Notes under the pieces: model-generated
What the model saw: only the letters and a program-made list of their open reading frames with translations
What the model was told of the DNA's origin: nothing
The model's database searches: none
DNA from: Fonsecaea monophora
Lineage: Eukaryota > Ascomycota > Eurotiomycetes > Chaetothyriales > Herpotrichiellaceae
Length of the DNA: 64,000 nt
Assembly (NCBI RefSeq): GCF_001642475.1
Contig: NW_019173963.1
Coordinates: 124,001 to 188,000, forward strand
Direction: 5' to 3'
Program-made: the position numbers and the translations under genes
Shown here: positions 53,139 through 63,834 of the stretch, piece by piece
Layout: each line of letters opens with the position of its first letter
Numbering within the stretch: position 1 is the stretch's first letter

Positions 53139-54696
53139 ATGTCAGGCATTCTCCGTGTGTCTCTGTTGCTGCCCCTGGTCGCCGTCCTCCTGTACAACCA
53201 GTCCTCCCAGCTCGGCCGACTCGTTGGGCGCGTGGAAATCGACAAGACCAGACTCGTGCGCTGGGAGAACAGCTCGGCACTCAACAACCACGACTGCCAG
53301 GTCATCAAGGCCGCCAACGCGTGCGAGGACGTCAAGATCCATTTCCCGTCCCACACGGCCTTCTTGTCCTGCGGAGATCCCGTCGAGAGAACCCATTGGT
53401 ACCCATGCGCAGGCGTGCGCACCGTCTCGCTCCGGGCCGAGTCTTCCTTTCGTGAGCAGCTGTTCAAGCACGATCTGGAGACCGGCCAGACGACAGAGCT
53501 ACAGATCAAAGGCCTGGAAGGTGACTTCATTACCCACGGTATTGACATCTTTCCACTCCCTGAAGAAGCCTCTCGAGTCAGTCATTTGCCTTTCCCTTCT
53601 CCTTGAAGATCGTGTTGAGAGAGAGTCGAGTTTGACCAGGGAATTGAGTTATATAGATCCACATCTTTGCAGTCAACCACGCTCGCAGCGGCGACTCGAT
53701 TGCCATATTCGCGCATACGCTTGGATCTGACGAGGTCGAGCTGGTGAAGAACGTCAAGCATCCGAATATCAAGACAGCCAACGGAGTAGCCGCGACGGGA
53801 CCATTGTAACGCAGTCGACCCGTTCCTCCGAGAATGACAGATAGAGCTGACCCTCTCACAGGGACTTCTTTGTGACCAACGACCATTACTTCGCAGGAGG
53901 TCCGTTGCGGACAATGGAGGAGGCGTTCGGGCCCTGGGGCTGGGCAACCAATGTTCAATACTGCAACGCAGAGGCAGATGTAGGTGGTCGTCGACGCGCG
54001 AGTTGTGAATCTGTCCTCACCTGTGTGTTTGTGTGATTATCAGGAAATCCTCTGCAGACAGGTCTCGGGCACCTTCACAGGCGCCAACGGGATCAACGTG
54101 TGGAAAGACCGTCTGTACGTCGGCGACTCGAAGAACGGAACGGTGACTGTGTTCGAGGTGCACGGAGACAAGAGCTTGACATATTTGCAGACCGTGGTAA
54201 GTGTTTCGCATCCGCCAGCATTGGCCACGCAGACAAACAAACAAAACCAAACAAGTCAGCTGCTTACCTTTCTACGCACCATCACCACCAGGATCTGGGA
54301 GCTGCGGCAGATAACATCAACATCGTTCCGACCACAGGCGACCTCATCGTGGCAGGTAAGCCAGCCTAACCCGTCCCTCTTCTCTGCGTAGCAATCTCTA
54401 GACCCGATGCTGACGACCGCATCCCTCTCTCCGCCTCAGTTTTCCCCACGCTCGAAAACCTTTCCAAATACCTCGAAAACGTCAAATCGCTGGGCAAGGA
54501 ATTCCTGGTGCCAGCCGCGGCGTTGCGCCTGCGCCGTGAGTCCAACTACACGCCCGAGCTTATCTACTTTGACAACGGGGCAACGCTGAGTTTCATGACG
54601 GCCGCACACGTGTACAAGGACCTGTTTGTGGGTGCCAGCGTGCTTCAGTTCGGCGGGTTTGCCGTCTGCAAAGCAACGTCGGTGCTGGATGTGTAG
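53139..54696 (+). CDS. Paraoxonase/arylesterase-like beta-propeller enzyme
   Basis: Six exons: 53139-53576, 53657-53805, 53862-53979, 54044-54196, 54292-54355 and 54440-54696 (392 aa). The five introns are 56-95 nt, all GT-AG, and exon lengths sum to a whole frame. An N-terminal hydrophobic anchor or signal (VSLLLPLVAVLLY, about 7-20) matches the uncleaved signal of paraoxonases. The propeller shows family landmarks: HGIDIFPLP, then IHIFAVNHAR, FFVTNDHYF, TGANGINVWKDRLYVGDS and DNINIVPTTGDLIVA, whose Asn and Asp residues bind calcium in paraoxonases. Family members hydrolyse lactones, aryl esters or phosphotriesters. The fungal substrate is unknown. The nearby esterase, lactonase relic and Zn2Cys6 regulator support a role in lactone/ester breakdown. 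Confidence 0.88.
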
Positions 54697-55248
54697 GTCT
54701 TGTGTGGTCATGTGGTTGCGTAGGTTTGCGTGGCTTGAGGGGAGAAGAATGGGCATCTAGTGCCGCACTGCCATCTACTTCATACGTAGATTCCTCCTAC
54801 CTGAATGGTACTAGGACAGTGGCAGATTTCACGAGACGATTAAGGGAAAGAGTTGAGTGGTGATCATAGGTGTAGATATAAGATGGCTCAACTAACAGGT
54901 GAAGCTGGTCTTATGCTCCCCACCTCTGATTATATTTATGAATATACTGACGTGTGCGGTATGTCCGAGTGTTTACGGCCTATTTTCCTTGATACAGTCC
55001 AACGAGCGATTATTCAGGTTTGGCTTCACGGAAATAGGCCGGGTGTTTCCGCCCACAACTGTCCCATTTGGGCTTTCTGGGTTGTCCCGGATCGGAGATT
55101 GATGATTTGTCTTACTCTGTCCAAGTCTGCGAATTGAATCAAAAGATTTCCCGCGCTGAGCAGGTACAGCAGCATCTCATCCTAGACATCAGGACTTTGT
55201 GGCGGCTGTTGAGTGGGTAGAAGAGTAGCCGCCACAGGGAAAGCGCAT
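54697..55248. other. Intergenic, convergent 3' ends
   Basis: About 0.55 kb between the paraoxonase-like gene (+) and the regulator gene (-). Nothing recognisable. Confidence 0.5.
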
Positions 55249-57739
55249 CTACTCATACGGCGGCTTGAAGATCAACCAGTCGCTCTCTGGATTCGGAATG
55301 ACAAAGGCCGGCGTGGCTCGATAGCTCGTTGGCTGACCCTGCGTCGGCGTCGTCTGGTTCTGGTTTGTAACCGACACGGTTGGATCAAAGGCGTTGTTGC
55401 CTGCAATAGCATTCAGTCGAGGGTAGTTGAAAAAATCAAACACCTCCAAAAATTCCAGCTCGCTTTGCGATGAGTTGTGTGTGGTAACGGTGTCGAGGAC
55501 GGAACGGGGACGTTGGGAGGTAAGGAGATTCAGTTCGTAAGCACATCTGAAGAATGGCTCATCAGTTTCCGTCGCACTGAGCAGTCAAAAGACCCAAGAC
55601 ACTTACCTTCTCATTGCGGTGAATGTTCTACCCGACCCGTTGCTGCCCTCTTGCACCACATCGTTCAATATCCTTGCATAATCTCCGGCAACTTGCCAGT
55701 GTTGCCCCATCTGTTCAAGAGTGGAGATGAAGAACATGATTTTCGGATCAACTTCACACTCCATGGTTGCTGCATGGACGAGCAGGAGCCTGGCAGAAAC
55801 CCAAAGGGCAAAGGCAAAAGGGTGGCCGAGAAGCGCAAGCATGCCGGTGTTCATCACGTCTTGTGCGATCTCCCTCAAGCTCTCCACGGCGCCTAAACAA
55901 CGTTGAATCGCGTGGTATGACGGTGTGAAAACAGGTGATTTGAGCGTTGGATAAGCAGCAGAAGAATGCAGACGGATCACAGACGTGACAAACGCCGCAT
56001 GCAGCATTATCCAGTTGGAGATCCGACTTCCCGGATCTGAGTGGCAGAGTTGAGAGATCTTCCCGTATTCGCCAGGCAGATTCTGTAGCCAATCATTCAG
56101 CTCGCCATCCAGCCCACGGTAGGTTTCACGCCACCGCTGTATATCGGAGTGGCGGCTGATATCGAGAGGTTGATGGAGGAACCGATGGATGCGACTCAAG
56201 ATCCCAAGCACTTCACAGTGGTAGGAGAAACTTCCCAGATTTTCTGGTTTATTCACTATCAGTTCCGACGGTGCGCCTCGTCGACGCCATCTTGTCTCAA
56301 CAGGTTCGTTTCGTGAAAACAGATCATAGCGACATGGGAGACATCGGTCCATTTCTCTTTCGTCGAGGGTAAAGGTGTCCGCGGTAGCAACAGTCGCATA
56401 TCTATCGAGAATAAATGTCATCCAACACAGACGGCGACGCTCTTCGTTCTCGATCCAAGACTGAGGTTGTGCCGCCTGCAGAAGCGTGGCTGACGGATAA
56501 GTACTGGACTCAACGTAAGCACTCTTCTCCACATCCAGTCCGAGTTGAACGATATTGCGCGTAATGAGGGCCAGGAGATTCCAGCCCTGCTGACCGTTTG
56601 ACGTCCCGAGCACATCAACGGCAAGGATTACCAGCGCTTGAAGGGCGCGGACGTTCGGGTGGTCCAAAGCATACATCATGATCTTTCGTCTGGAGATCTC
56701 GTGAAACTGGCCCCTTGACTCTGGTGTAAGACGGGGGTCCTTGGAGAAGCGCATCGTAGTGGCGACAATGGCATGCATGAGCACCTTTTCCGATTCGTTC
56801 ATCGATTGCGAGCCGAAAAAGGCATCGAATGTGGCCTTGCGATCCAGGATAGGAGACCACGGGTTGACGTGTTTGAAGTAGAGATCGACCAAGGTATATA
56901 GCAAGTCGTATGGAGGAAGCTCCGAATCCGGTATCGACGGCGCAGGGGTAGCTGATGGAAACCAAGCAGCCGAATGGCCTCTTTCGCTTTGGCCCGCCAT
57001 GTCGTGACTACCGTTGTCCACAACGGATCGGATGGACATAGCATCTTGAGGTCGAGGGTACTGCATTCGTTCATAGGCATTGGCGACAGGCCATCTGGGA
57101 TCGGAACTGGGAGTGTCTTGAGAAACGATACTGGCTGTTGACGGGCGAGGGTCGGTCTGGGCATAAGTGTTGAACGAAGCGGATTGGGTTGGATGAGAAA
57201 GACGAACGGAGCCCGGTCGATGGGTGGAAAAGTCCCCATGTTCAGCGATATGTTCTTCGAGGCGGCGACCCATAACCTGGAGCAGCGCTTCGAGGCGATG
57301 GATCTTCTCTTCTAGTTCGCGACCGTAGCCGACCCGAAGGCCGGGCTTTTGACGCTCTTTGTAAACACATGTTCGGTTGTTGCGTGCACACCAGCCACAA
57401 GCGGGCTCTGCTCTGTCGCACTTGACTTTCCGGGCCTGCTCCGACTGATTAAACACACTGTAAGTCAACACGCTCAGAACTTGTTCCTACGGACCTTACA
57501 GAGCTCACAGCTAAAAATGACAGTTAGAGTCGATAATAGTAGATGGAGGCGGAGAGGAGCGAGGAGACTTCTTACGAGATTTTCAGGAGCCTCTTTCTCT
57601 TTTTGCTCGTGGTGGTGCCATTTTCCGGCGGATTATCGGCATTGCCATCGTCATTCTCGGCATCACTCTCGGAGACAGAGGAGTTTCTCTCCTCGGAGGC
57701 GTCGGTAGGAGAGGTGTGGACAGCGGTGTAAGTGGACAT
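55249..57739 (-). CDS. Zn2Cys6 transcription factor
   Basis: Four exons: 57739-57576, 57510-57495 (16 nt), 57435-55607 and 55546-55249 (768 aa). The zinc cluster is C56-x2-C59-x6-C66-x6-C73-x2-C76-x6-C83 and is assembled from three exons. The 16-nt micro-exon encodes the last base of Ser55 plus CELCK. Its donor is the weak AAG|GTCCGT, chosen because it alone gives canonical spacing. A basic KKRKRLLK stretch precedes the cluster, and GYGRELEEKIHRLEALLQ after it is a linker and coiled-coil dimerisation element. The fungal_trans regulatory domain follows (about 190-620, with LYFKHVNPWSPILDR and RRLCWMTFILDRY). It is a nuclear DNA-binding regulator. By position it may control the adjacent esterase/lactonase-type genes or RidA; this is inference. 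Confidence 0.92.
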
Positions 57740-58238
57740 TGGCGCCAGGCTCTTAAGGTCCGTTGAGGAGAGCGTCGCGACATTCAAGCTGTGAGAATGA
57801 ACAGTGGAGACCGATACCGAGAGCAAGGACAGGAGGTAATATCACACGGGATGATGGGAACTGCTGCAAGATGCCGGATCCCGAGGCACGCACCACAAGT
57901 CTGGTTGGTTGTCTACTCGTAGACCAAAAGCGAAAAACGGAGATGGGAAGAAAACCCCGCGTTTAGGAGGTCACGTTCCCGCAGCCAACAATCTCGGATG
58001 ATCAGTTAATCCGACTCGATGTACTAGCCGTATTTGTACGCCGTTCGTGAAAGAGAGAACGGGGAAATCCGCGAGCCCGCGGGGTAACCCGATAAGGGCT
58101 TACATAACCTGTTCATATACCAACAAGGCACCGCAACCACCATCTCAGCCATTCTATACCTTCAAAGGTCACTCATCGCCTCCAGGCCGAACCGACCTTC
58201 GAAGCTTCGCCGCTGAAGCCATCACCAACCCACTCAAT
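57740..58238. other. Divergent promoter, regulator / RidA gene
   Basis: About 500 bp between divergent starts. No element could be assigned. Confidence 0.5.
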
Positions 58239-58646
58239 ATGTCTATCCGATTGATCAACCCGCCTGATGTCCCCCCTCCACGCCCGACATATTCCCACGT
58301 TCAACTCACGCCTCTCTCGGCCACAAGCACTTTGGTTACAATCGCAGGCCAGGTCGGCGTTGATCCCAAGACTAAAACCACACCCCCATCCTTCATCGCG
58401 CAGGTCGAGACCGCGCTGGCAAACCTGGGCAGATGTTTAGCGGCCGTGGGCGCTACGCCCGCCGACATCGTCAAGATGACCCAGTTCGTGGTCAACCTGG
58501 ATCCCACCGACACGTCGCGGTCCGAGGCTTATTCCAAGTTCTTGGGTGATCACCGCCCGCCGAGCACGCTGGTGGGTGTTGCGGCGCTGGCTACGCCGGA
58601 ATGGTTGTATGAGGTCGAGGCTATGGCTATTGTACATCAGAAGTGA
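58239..58646 (+). CDS. RidA-family (YjgF/Hmf1) protein
   Basis: Single exon, 135 aa from the ATG at 58239; the frame extends upstream but the conserved protein begins here (MSIRLINPPDVPPPRPTYSH). It has the trimeric RidA fold pattern: VTIAGQVGVDP in place of SGQ, LANLGRCLAAVGATPADIVKMTQFVVNL, and the C-terminal PPSTLVGVAALATPEWLYEVEAMA. In most enamine/imine deaminases a conserved Arg sits in a PxRxxV segment; here the equivalent reads PPSTLVGV, so that Arg appears absent. It may therefore belong to a RidA subgroup with a different or unknown activity. A cytosolic or mitochondrial location is possible. It is next to the Zn2Cys6 regulator and may belong to the same catabolic unit. Confidence 0.88.
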   Translation: MSIRLINPPDVPPPRPTYSHVQLTPLSATSTLVTIAGQVGVDPKTKTTPPSFIAQVETALANLGRCLAAVGATPADIVKMTQFVVNLDPTDTSRSEAYSKFLGDHRPPSTLVGVAALATPEWLYEVEAMAIVHQK

Positions 58647-58768
58647 TTGGCAAACTGGAACCAGGGTATTGAGATGTTGAAGGTCATTGGAGTGGCCGTG
58701 GTGTTTCCGCTGCCAACAGCAACAGCAGTGCCCATCTCACATCAGAACCCAGTGTTCCTTCAATTCCA

Positions 58769-60265
58769 TCAGTGTCCAGAGTCTTCGGCATCCTCTACCT
58801 TCGCTTTTTTCCCCCCCTCACCGCCCTCCACATCGTCCACGAATCCCACCTTTCGTTTGCCCAGGTTTGAAGATCCTTCCGCAGCTGGAGTCGAAGCAGA
58901 GGATCCTAAGCCACTATCTCCTCCATTGGCTTGTGTGTTCTTTGGCTTCTTTCGCTTGACCAACCCTGATACATCAGTCGCGGTCTCCGCCACTTGGGCC
59001 AGTTTCTGTTTCTTCTCCTCTTCGGATACGCCGCTTCCCAACAGACTGCCCAGCACACCGGAGATTTGTTCTTTCATCTGAATTTCCGACTCCGCTTTGA
59101 CGCTGACGGGTGGCTTGCGGAGCTCTGCCAGCCGCACTTCCATTTCTGTAATCATATCTTGAACATCCTCAATCTGAGCCATAGCCTTATCTTTTTGCGG
59201 ACCTGCTTCGAGCTTGTCCAACGCAGCTGTTTCTTTGTGGACACGCAATTTACAACTTTCAATCGCCTTCTCTTGCTGGGCGATAGCCTCGTTCCTGATA
59301 TCCCAATCAACTTGCAAGTCACCGGTTGGATTTCCCTGCTCATCATGCTGTTGTGTCTGAGAATTGAACTCGAGAGCCAGACTGAGCTTGTAGTGACATT
59401 CGGCTAGAATACTCGACTCTGGAGGTTCAAGCTCCTCCCTCAGGGCAAGACACGCCTTGAGATCTGTGACGGCATTCGAGTATTTCTCACCTTCCAGAGA
59501 CACTTCTGATTGCAGATCATAAATGTCTGCCACGCGGGTCTTCAGTGACTTGACCTCTGGTGTAAGGTCTATTGATGCAACATATTTGCCTTTCTCGGAG
59601 TCTTCGAGTGCGTGTTCCTGACTTTGATCCAACTTCTTGAGGTACAGAATGCGCGCCAGATCCAAAAGCTCGTAGGCCGTGGCGAAGTCATCGTCCTCTT
59701 CTTCTTCTTCTTCACCCTCCTCTTCCTGGTCTGCTTCCTCCTCATCCGAGTCATCCCAACCTTCGGCATCACCCGAAATCTGAAAGTATGGCTTGTCTGA
59801 AGCGGTCTCCTGAGGCTGCACGTCCTCCTTGGGGACGATATCAGCGACATTGGACACTGGCTCCTCTGAGATCGCATCCATCAACTTGGAGCTTTCGCCA
59901 GCCTCCCCTCCGTTTGTAGACACCGCTGCTTTTCCTGCGCCGTTTGCTTTTCTCTTCTTTCCAGATTTTCGCGATTTGCTCGAGGATAATTGCGCTGATG
60001 CCGCGGTGCCGCCCAAGACCGAGCTTGTTTGCTGCGCCAGATAGAACAAGCATTTTCCGTACGAGTATAAGAGGTCGGCGTTCTCGAGCGCCATCTCTCC
60101 ATTGAGCTCTGCTTGCAGCTCCGTCGCCTGGGAATACAGCTCTGCCGCCTCTGGGTAGTGTTTGACCGCATATTCGGCGGTCGCCTTTGCGATAAGATCC
60201 GCCAACTGCTCTTGCTGGGTCGGCTCCGGGTTGGACTGGGGAGTTTCGTCAGTAGTCGCAGCCAT
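58769..60265 (-). CDS. NASP/Sim3/Hif1-type histone chaperone (SHNi-TPR)
   Basis: Single exon, 498 aa from the ATG at 60265. The first TPR is at about 18-70 (AKATAEYAVKHYPEAAELYSQATEL, then ENADLLYSYGKCLF). A Lys/Ser-rich loop and a long acidic tract (DDSDEEEADQEEEGEEEEEEDDD) interrupt TPR2, as is diagnostic of this family. TPR2 resumes with FATAYELLDLARILYLKKL, followed by the SHNi-type TPR3-4 (VADIYDLQSEVSLEGEKYSNAVTDLKACL, ECHYKLSLALEFN). A basic C-terminus holds a likely nuclear signal (KRKKPKN, GKRKVGF). The family carries histones H3-H4 (and CENP-A in S. pombe) to chromatin. It is divergently paired with DPB2 across a promoter with MCB-like sites, fitting S-phase expression. Confidence 0.93.
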   Translation of the reverse strand: MAATTDETPQSNPEPTQQEQLADLIAKATAEYAVKHYPEAAELYSQATELQAELNGEMALENADLLYSYGKCLFYLAQQTSSVLGGTAASAQLSSSKSRKSGKKRKANGAGKAAVSTNGGEAGESSKLMDAISEEPVSNVADIVPKEDVQPQETASDKPYFQISGDAEGWDDSDEEEADQEEEGEEEEEEDDDFATAYELLDLARILYLKKLDQSQEHALEDSEKGKYVASIDLTPEVKSLKTRVADIYDLQSEVSLEGEKYSNAVTDLKACLALREELEPPESSILAECHYKLSLALEFNSQTQQHDEQGNPTGDLQVDWDIRNEAIAQQEKAIESCKLRVHKETAALDKLEAGPQKDKAMAQIEDVQDMITEMEVRLAELRKPPVSVKAESEIQMKEQISGVLGSLLGSGVSEEEKKQKLAQVAETATDVSGLVKRKKPKNTQANGGDSGLGSSASTPAAEGSSNLGKRKVGFVDDVEGGEGGKKAKVEDAEDSGH

Positions 60266-60534
60266 GACGCGCGATGAATGCAAAGTTGTGGAAGGACAAA
60301 AATCGCGATGATGAGTGAGATGAACGGTAGTGAAGGGTAGATAGAATATGGTGGAGAGTTGAAGGAGAAAGTGAAGAGCGTGACAGTGTTGGTTGTGTGT
60401 AAAAAAGGTCACGTCACATCCTTGTCCCCGACGCGGCACGCGCGTAAAGTGATTTGTTTACGCGTCGAGGCTCAACTTTTCTCCTCCTTTCACCTTATCC
60501 CAGGTGCTGTACACCCTCCTCAATCAATTCAGTC
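60266..60534. promoter_or_regulatory. Shared divergent promoter with MCB-like sites (NASP-type gene / DPB2)
   Basis: 269 bp between two ATGs. ACGCGT, the MluI cell-cycle box bound by MBF in yeasts, lies at 60460-60465. Related ACGCG cores lie at 60431-60435 and 60438-60442, all within 35 bp. TCACGTCA is at about 60411-60418. Both genes act in S phase, so co-regulation is plausible. Confidence 0.6.
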
Positions 60535-63105
60535 ATGGAGGAGCCCATTTCGACGCCTGGGCTACCCAGGCGAACATACAAAGCCGGGTCTAACCTGCAG
60601 ACTGAAGAACAATTACTCTCCTCATCGCCGGGTTTCGGTACACCGGCATACCCCATCAAGAGCCGACCGACAGAAGTTGCAAAGCCCTTTGCAGCGCAAT
60701 TGAACACTAGCATAACTACACACAGCGCTGCTCCAACAGTCTTACCGATCCTTCTTCCCCCTCAAACTCTCAGACCTGTGGCTTTCAGGACCCTCACGAA
60801 AAAACACAACCTAACCCTGACCTCCTCAGGTCTCGGCTTGCTCTCTACATTCATTGGTAAATTCTGTGGCAGCGGTTGGCGAGAAGAAGGCCTTGCGGAA
60901 CGTGTATTGGACGAGATAGCCAAAGCATGGAAAAAGTGCGGAGGTGGCCTCCTCGTCGAGGATGGGCCCGAGAAAAAGCTGTCCAACATCTTGAAGACTC
61001 TAGAACCGTGCATGTCAGGCGGGCGTCTGGACACTGGCAAACTCTCCCGGAATAACAGTTCACTACCGAGTCCTAATCTGTCCCGAACACCCTCATATAC
61101 CGCCGGTAGACAAGATGTGAATATAGATATCGGCCAGTCCAACTTAGGACTCTCGGCGCTCAACGTGGAAGATGGGGATTCACGAGACCGAGTGGACGAA
61201 GAAGAGCAATCTCAGTTGGATGTTCGGGCATACCTGAAAGTTGTTTCGGCGTTCGACCAGCCACGACTGATGTATTCGACTTCATCAAAAAGCCTGGAGC
61301 CCATCCACGGGACAACCAGCCTACTCCCTCCGATACAACACAAGATATCGATGTTCAGAAATCATTACCATCTCGTCCACCAGCGCCTAATGCGGAACGA
61401 ATCATTCCAGACTCCCTCATTTGCGACCACCACACGACCGCCCAGACTGATGCACTCAGCAAGTGGCATGACAACGATACAACAAGCTTACAAGATTACG
61501 CCAATAGCAAACCTGCTTGGTCGATCAGGAACTGCCCACCTTCTGCTCGGCCTGCTGGTACATTCTCCCGCGGGAGATCTCTCCCTGACAGACCTATCCG
61601 GAAGCGTGGTCCTCGACCTCTCAATAGCGCGGCCGGTGCCTGAAGACGGCGTGTGGTTCTGTCCTGGCATGCTAATTCTTGTGGAAGGAACTTACGAAGA
61701 AGACGGCTCTCACAATTCAAATCTGGGTTCGGCCGCGGGTGTAGGTGGACAGATCAAAGGTGTTTTTGTGGCCCATACATTGGCCGGGCCGCCAGCCGAA
61801 CGACGAGCTATATCACTAGGTGTTTCCGCCGACTCGGGAGGTAACACACATGCGAGCATGGGCGCAGGATTTGGCTGGGTCGACTTTCTCGGGGTAGGGA
61901 GTGAGAAAGCGCTGGGGAGCCAGATGCGTCGACTGCAACGACGTGTCTTCCGACCACCCACTACCTTCCAGACTCTCAATGTCCCGGATGATGACCAGAT
62001 CGAAACCGAGCCGCCCCGCCGCCAGATTGCCCTGTTGGGGGAATGTAACCTTGACAGTCCTCGAACACTAGAAGCAATTCGCGCCATTCTTTCATCGTAC
62101 AGCACCTCCAGCTCCGGCCATATAAGTGACCTGCCCTTCTCCATCGTCATGATGGGCAACTTCGTCTCGGCTGCAAGCATGTCAGGATCCAGCAGGGGTG
62201 GTGGAAGCATTGAATATAAAGAACATTTCGATGCCTTGGCTTCGATCCTGGCAGAGTTTCCTTTATTGGTGGCAAACACGACATTCATTTTCGTCCCGGG
62301 AGACAACGATCCGTGGGTGAGTTCGTTCTCAGCGGGAGCCAGTTGCATGCTCCCGAGACAGGGGGTGCCAGAGGTGTTCACCAGCAGAGTTCGACGGGCC
62401 TTCACTACCGCCAATGCCGAGATCCATGGTGCATCCAAAGAGAAAGACGCGCAAAAAGGAGAGAGCATATGGGCGACGAACCCAGCAAGATTAAGTCTGT
62501 TTGGACCATTGGAAGAGATTGTGATGTTCCGCGACGACATCACAAGCCGCTTCCGACGCACTGCCATCACTTTCCCGAAGCTCGATGGAGATGACGAGGG
62601 CGCCGAAGCAGCAGCCGCCGCCGCCGCCGCTAATGTCCAGGACCAAAGCCAAGAGGCCTCGCAGTCGGATATGGAAGAGATGGATCTGGACAACCCGAGA
62701 AGAAATCTTGACAAAGCCGTCCAGAATGCAACCTCCCACGTCCCTTCGTCAGACCCGACGCCATCAAGTCCCCCGTCCATTCAAGCGGCAAGGAAACTGA
62801 TCAAAACCATCCTGGACCAGTCGCACCTCTCTCCATTCCCCTTGTCGATCCGTCCCCAGCTCTGGGATCACTGCGCGTCGTTATCCCTCTACCCACTGCC
62901 CACGGCACTGGTGCTCTGTGACGCCGAAATGCCGGCCTTTGCGATCAGCTACGAGGGATGCCACGTGATGAACGCGGGAAGGCTGGTGGACGAATTCTCG
63001 CTGCGCAGAGGCCAAGGTGGCGTCAGCAGGGGCAGTGGTGTTGCGAGATGGATCGAGTATGACTGTCGAAGCAGGAAAGGGGAGGAGAGGACATTGAGGT
63101 TTTGA
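60535..63105 (+). CDS. DPB2: DNA polymerase epsilon subunit B
   Basis: Single exon, 856 aa from the ATG at 60535; upstream frame opens only with TTG. An N-terminal helical domain (about 80-160, LTKKHNLTLTSSGLGLLSTFIG, then VLDEIAKAW) is the one that binds GINS in yeast. A variable Ser-rich linker, an OB-type region (KITPIANLLGRSGTAHLLLGLLVHS, SGSVVLDLSIARP, WFCPGMLILVEGTYEEDG) and the inactive calcineurin-like phosphoesterase domain (IALLGECNLDSPRTLEAIRAIL, FIFVPGDNDPW, RLSLFGPLEEIVMFRDD) follow. An Ala-rich, acidic insertion near residues 690-720 interrupts the C-terminal part. The C-terminus carries LPTALVLCDAEMPAFAISYEGCHVMNAG. Dpb2 is the essential non-catalytic subunit linking the leading-strand polymerase to the CMG helicase. 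It is longer than yeast Dpb2 (about 690 aa), mainly from linkers. Confidence 0.96.
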   Translation: MEEPISTPGLPRRTYKAGSNLQTEEQLLSSSPGFGTPAYPIKSRPTEVAKPFAAQLNTSITTHSAAPTVLPILLPPQTLRPVAFRTLTKKHNLTLTSSGLGLLSTFIGKFCGSGWREEGLAERVLDEIAKAWKKCGGGLLVEDGPEKKLSNILKTLEPCMSGGRLDTGKLSRNNSSLPSPNLSRTPSYTAGRQDVNIDIGQSNLGLSALNVEDGDSRDRVDEEEQSQLDVRAYLKVVSAFDQPRLMYSTSSKSLEPIHGTTSLLPPIQHKISMFRNHYHLVHQRLMRNESFQTPSFATTTRPPRLMHSASGMTTIQQAYKITPIANLLGRSGTAHLLLGLLVHSPAGDLSLTDLSGSVVLDLSIARPVPEDGVWFCPGMLILVEGTYEEDGSHNSNLGSAAGVGGQIKGVFVAHTLAGPPAERRAISLGVSADSGGNTHASMGAGFGWVDFLGVGSEKALGSQMRRLQRRVFRPPTTFQTLNVPDDDQIETEPPRRQIALLGECNLDSPRTLEAIRAILSSYSTSSSGHISDLPFSIVMMGNFVSAASMSGSSRGGGSIEYKEHFDALASILAEFPLLVANTTFIFVPGDNDPWVSSFSAGASCMLPRQGVPEVFTSRVRRAFTTANAEIHGASKEKDAQKGESIWATNPARLSLFGPLEEIVMFRDDITSRFRRTAITFPKLDGDDEGAEAAAAAAAANVQDQSQEASQSDMEEMDLDNPRRNLDKAVQNATSHVPSSDPTPSSPPSIQAARKLIKTILDQSHLSPFPLSIRPQLWDHCASLSLYPLPTALVLCDAEMPAFAISYEGCHVMNAGRLVDEFSLRRGQGGVSRGSGVARWIEYDCRSRKGEERTLRF

Positions 63106-63834
63106 GATACCAGAGGAGCAGCCAAGGATTAGACATGTTCCTCTCGAGCCGAGCCACTGAGGACGGGAAAAAGGAGGTGGAAAGACAAGAAGTTATGTTG
63201 TTGTTATTATAACGATGATGAGCTGACCATGATAAAATTAATGTTGAGAGGTTTTTAGTCCCGGCGAAGTCCAAGACGTGACACACGGAGGAGCGTATAG
63301 TTTCCGCATGGCACAGAGAATATAGCATCCATGTTGTATACATATATTTCGCCATTCCAAGACTCTTTGGTAATTTCTGGAACCGTCGAACGTTGCCCTG
63401 TAGCATCCACTCCCAGCTGGAGTCGACTTGATTTCTGTAAAACTCGTGTCAGCTACGCGAACCGACGTGATGTGGGATGCATTTTGTAGACCGGCATATG
63501 TCTTTCCTGGTAGGGACGGGCAGGTATGTACAGGTATGTACATGTATATCCACGGCTTTGCGTCTGGGCACCTGGGCATCTGGGCTTAGACAGGAGTAGT
63601 CGAGTTCTGAGAAAGGTCGTGTATGCATCACGTCTCATTTCTTAACGGGCGACTGGTTGACTGAATGAGGGGCTGGGTGACAAAGGCGACACAAAGGCGA
63701 CACACGGTCCTCATCAACCGTGGTGTGCTGGGTTACTGATAGTGAGAGTAGCAGCAGCGAAAGGGACAAGGACCTCCCTTTCCCCCTCCCTCAAGCCGAA
63801 CAAGGAACATAGAGGGCCCGTTGACTCGGGCCAC
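63106..63834. other. Intergenic, convergent 3' ends
   Basis: About 0.73 kb after DPB2. It has short direct repeats (CAGGTATGTA near 63522-63541, ACAAAGGCGAC near 63680-63702). No gene is supported, although the edge gene could continue here if its last visible GTGAGT is a donor. Confidence 0.45.
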
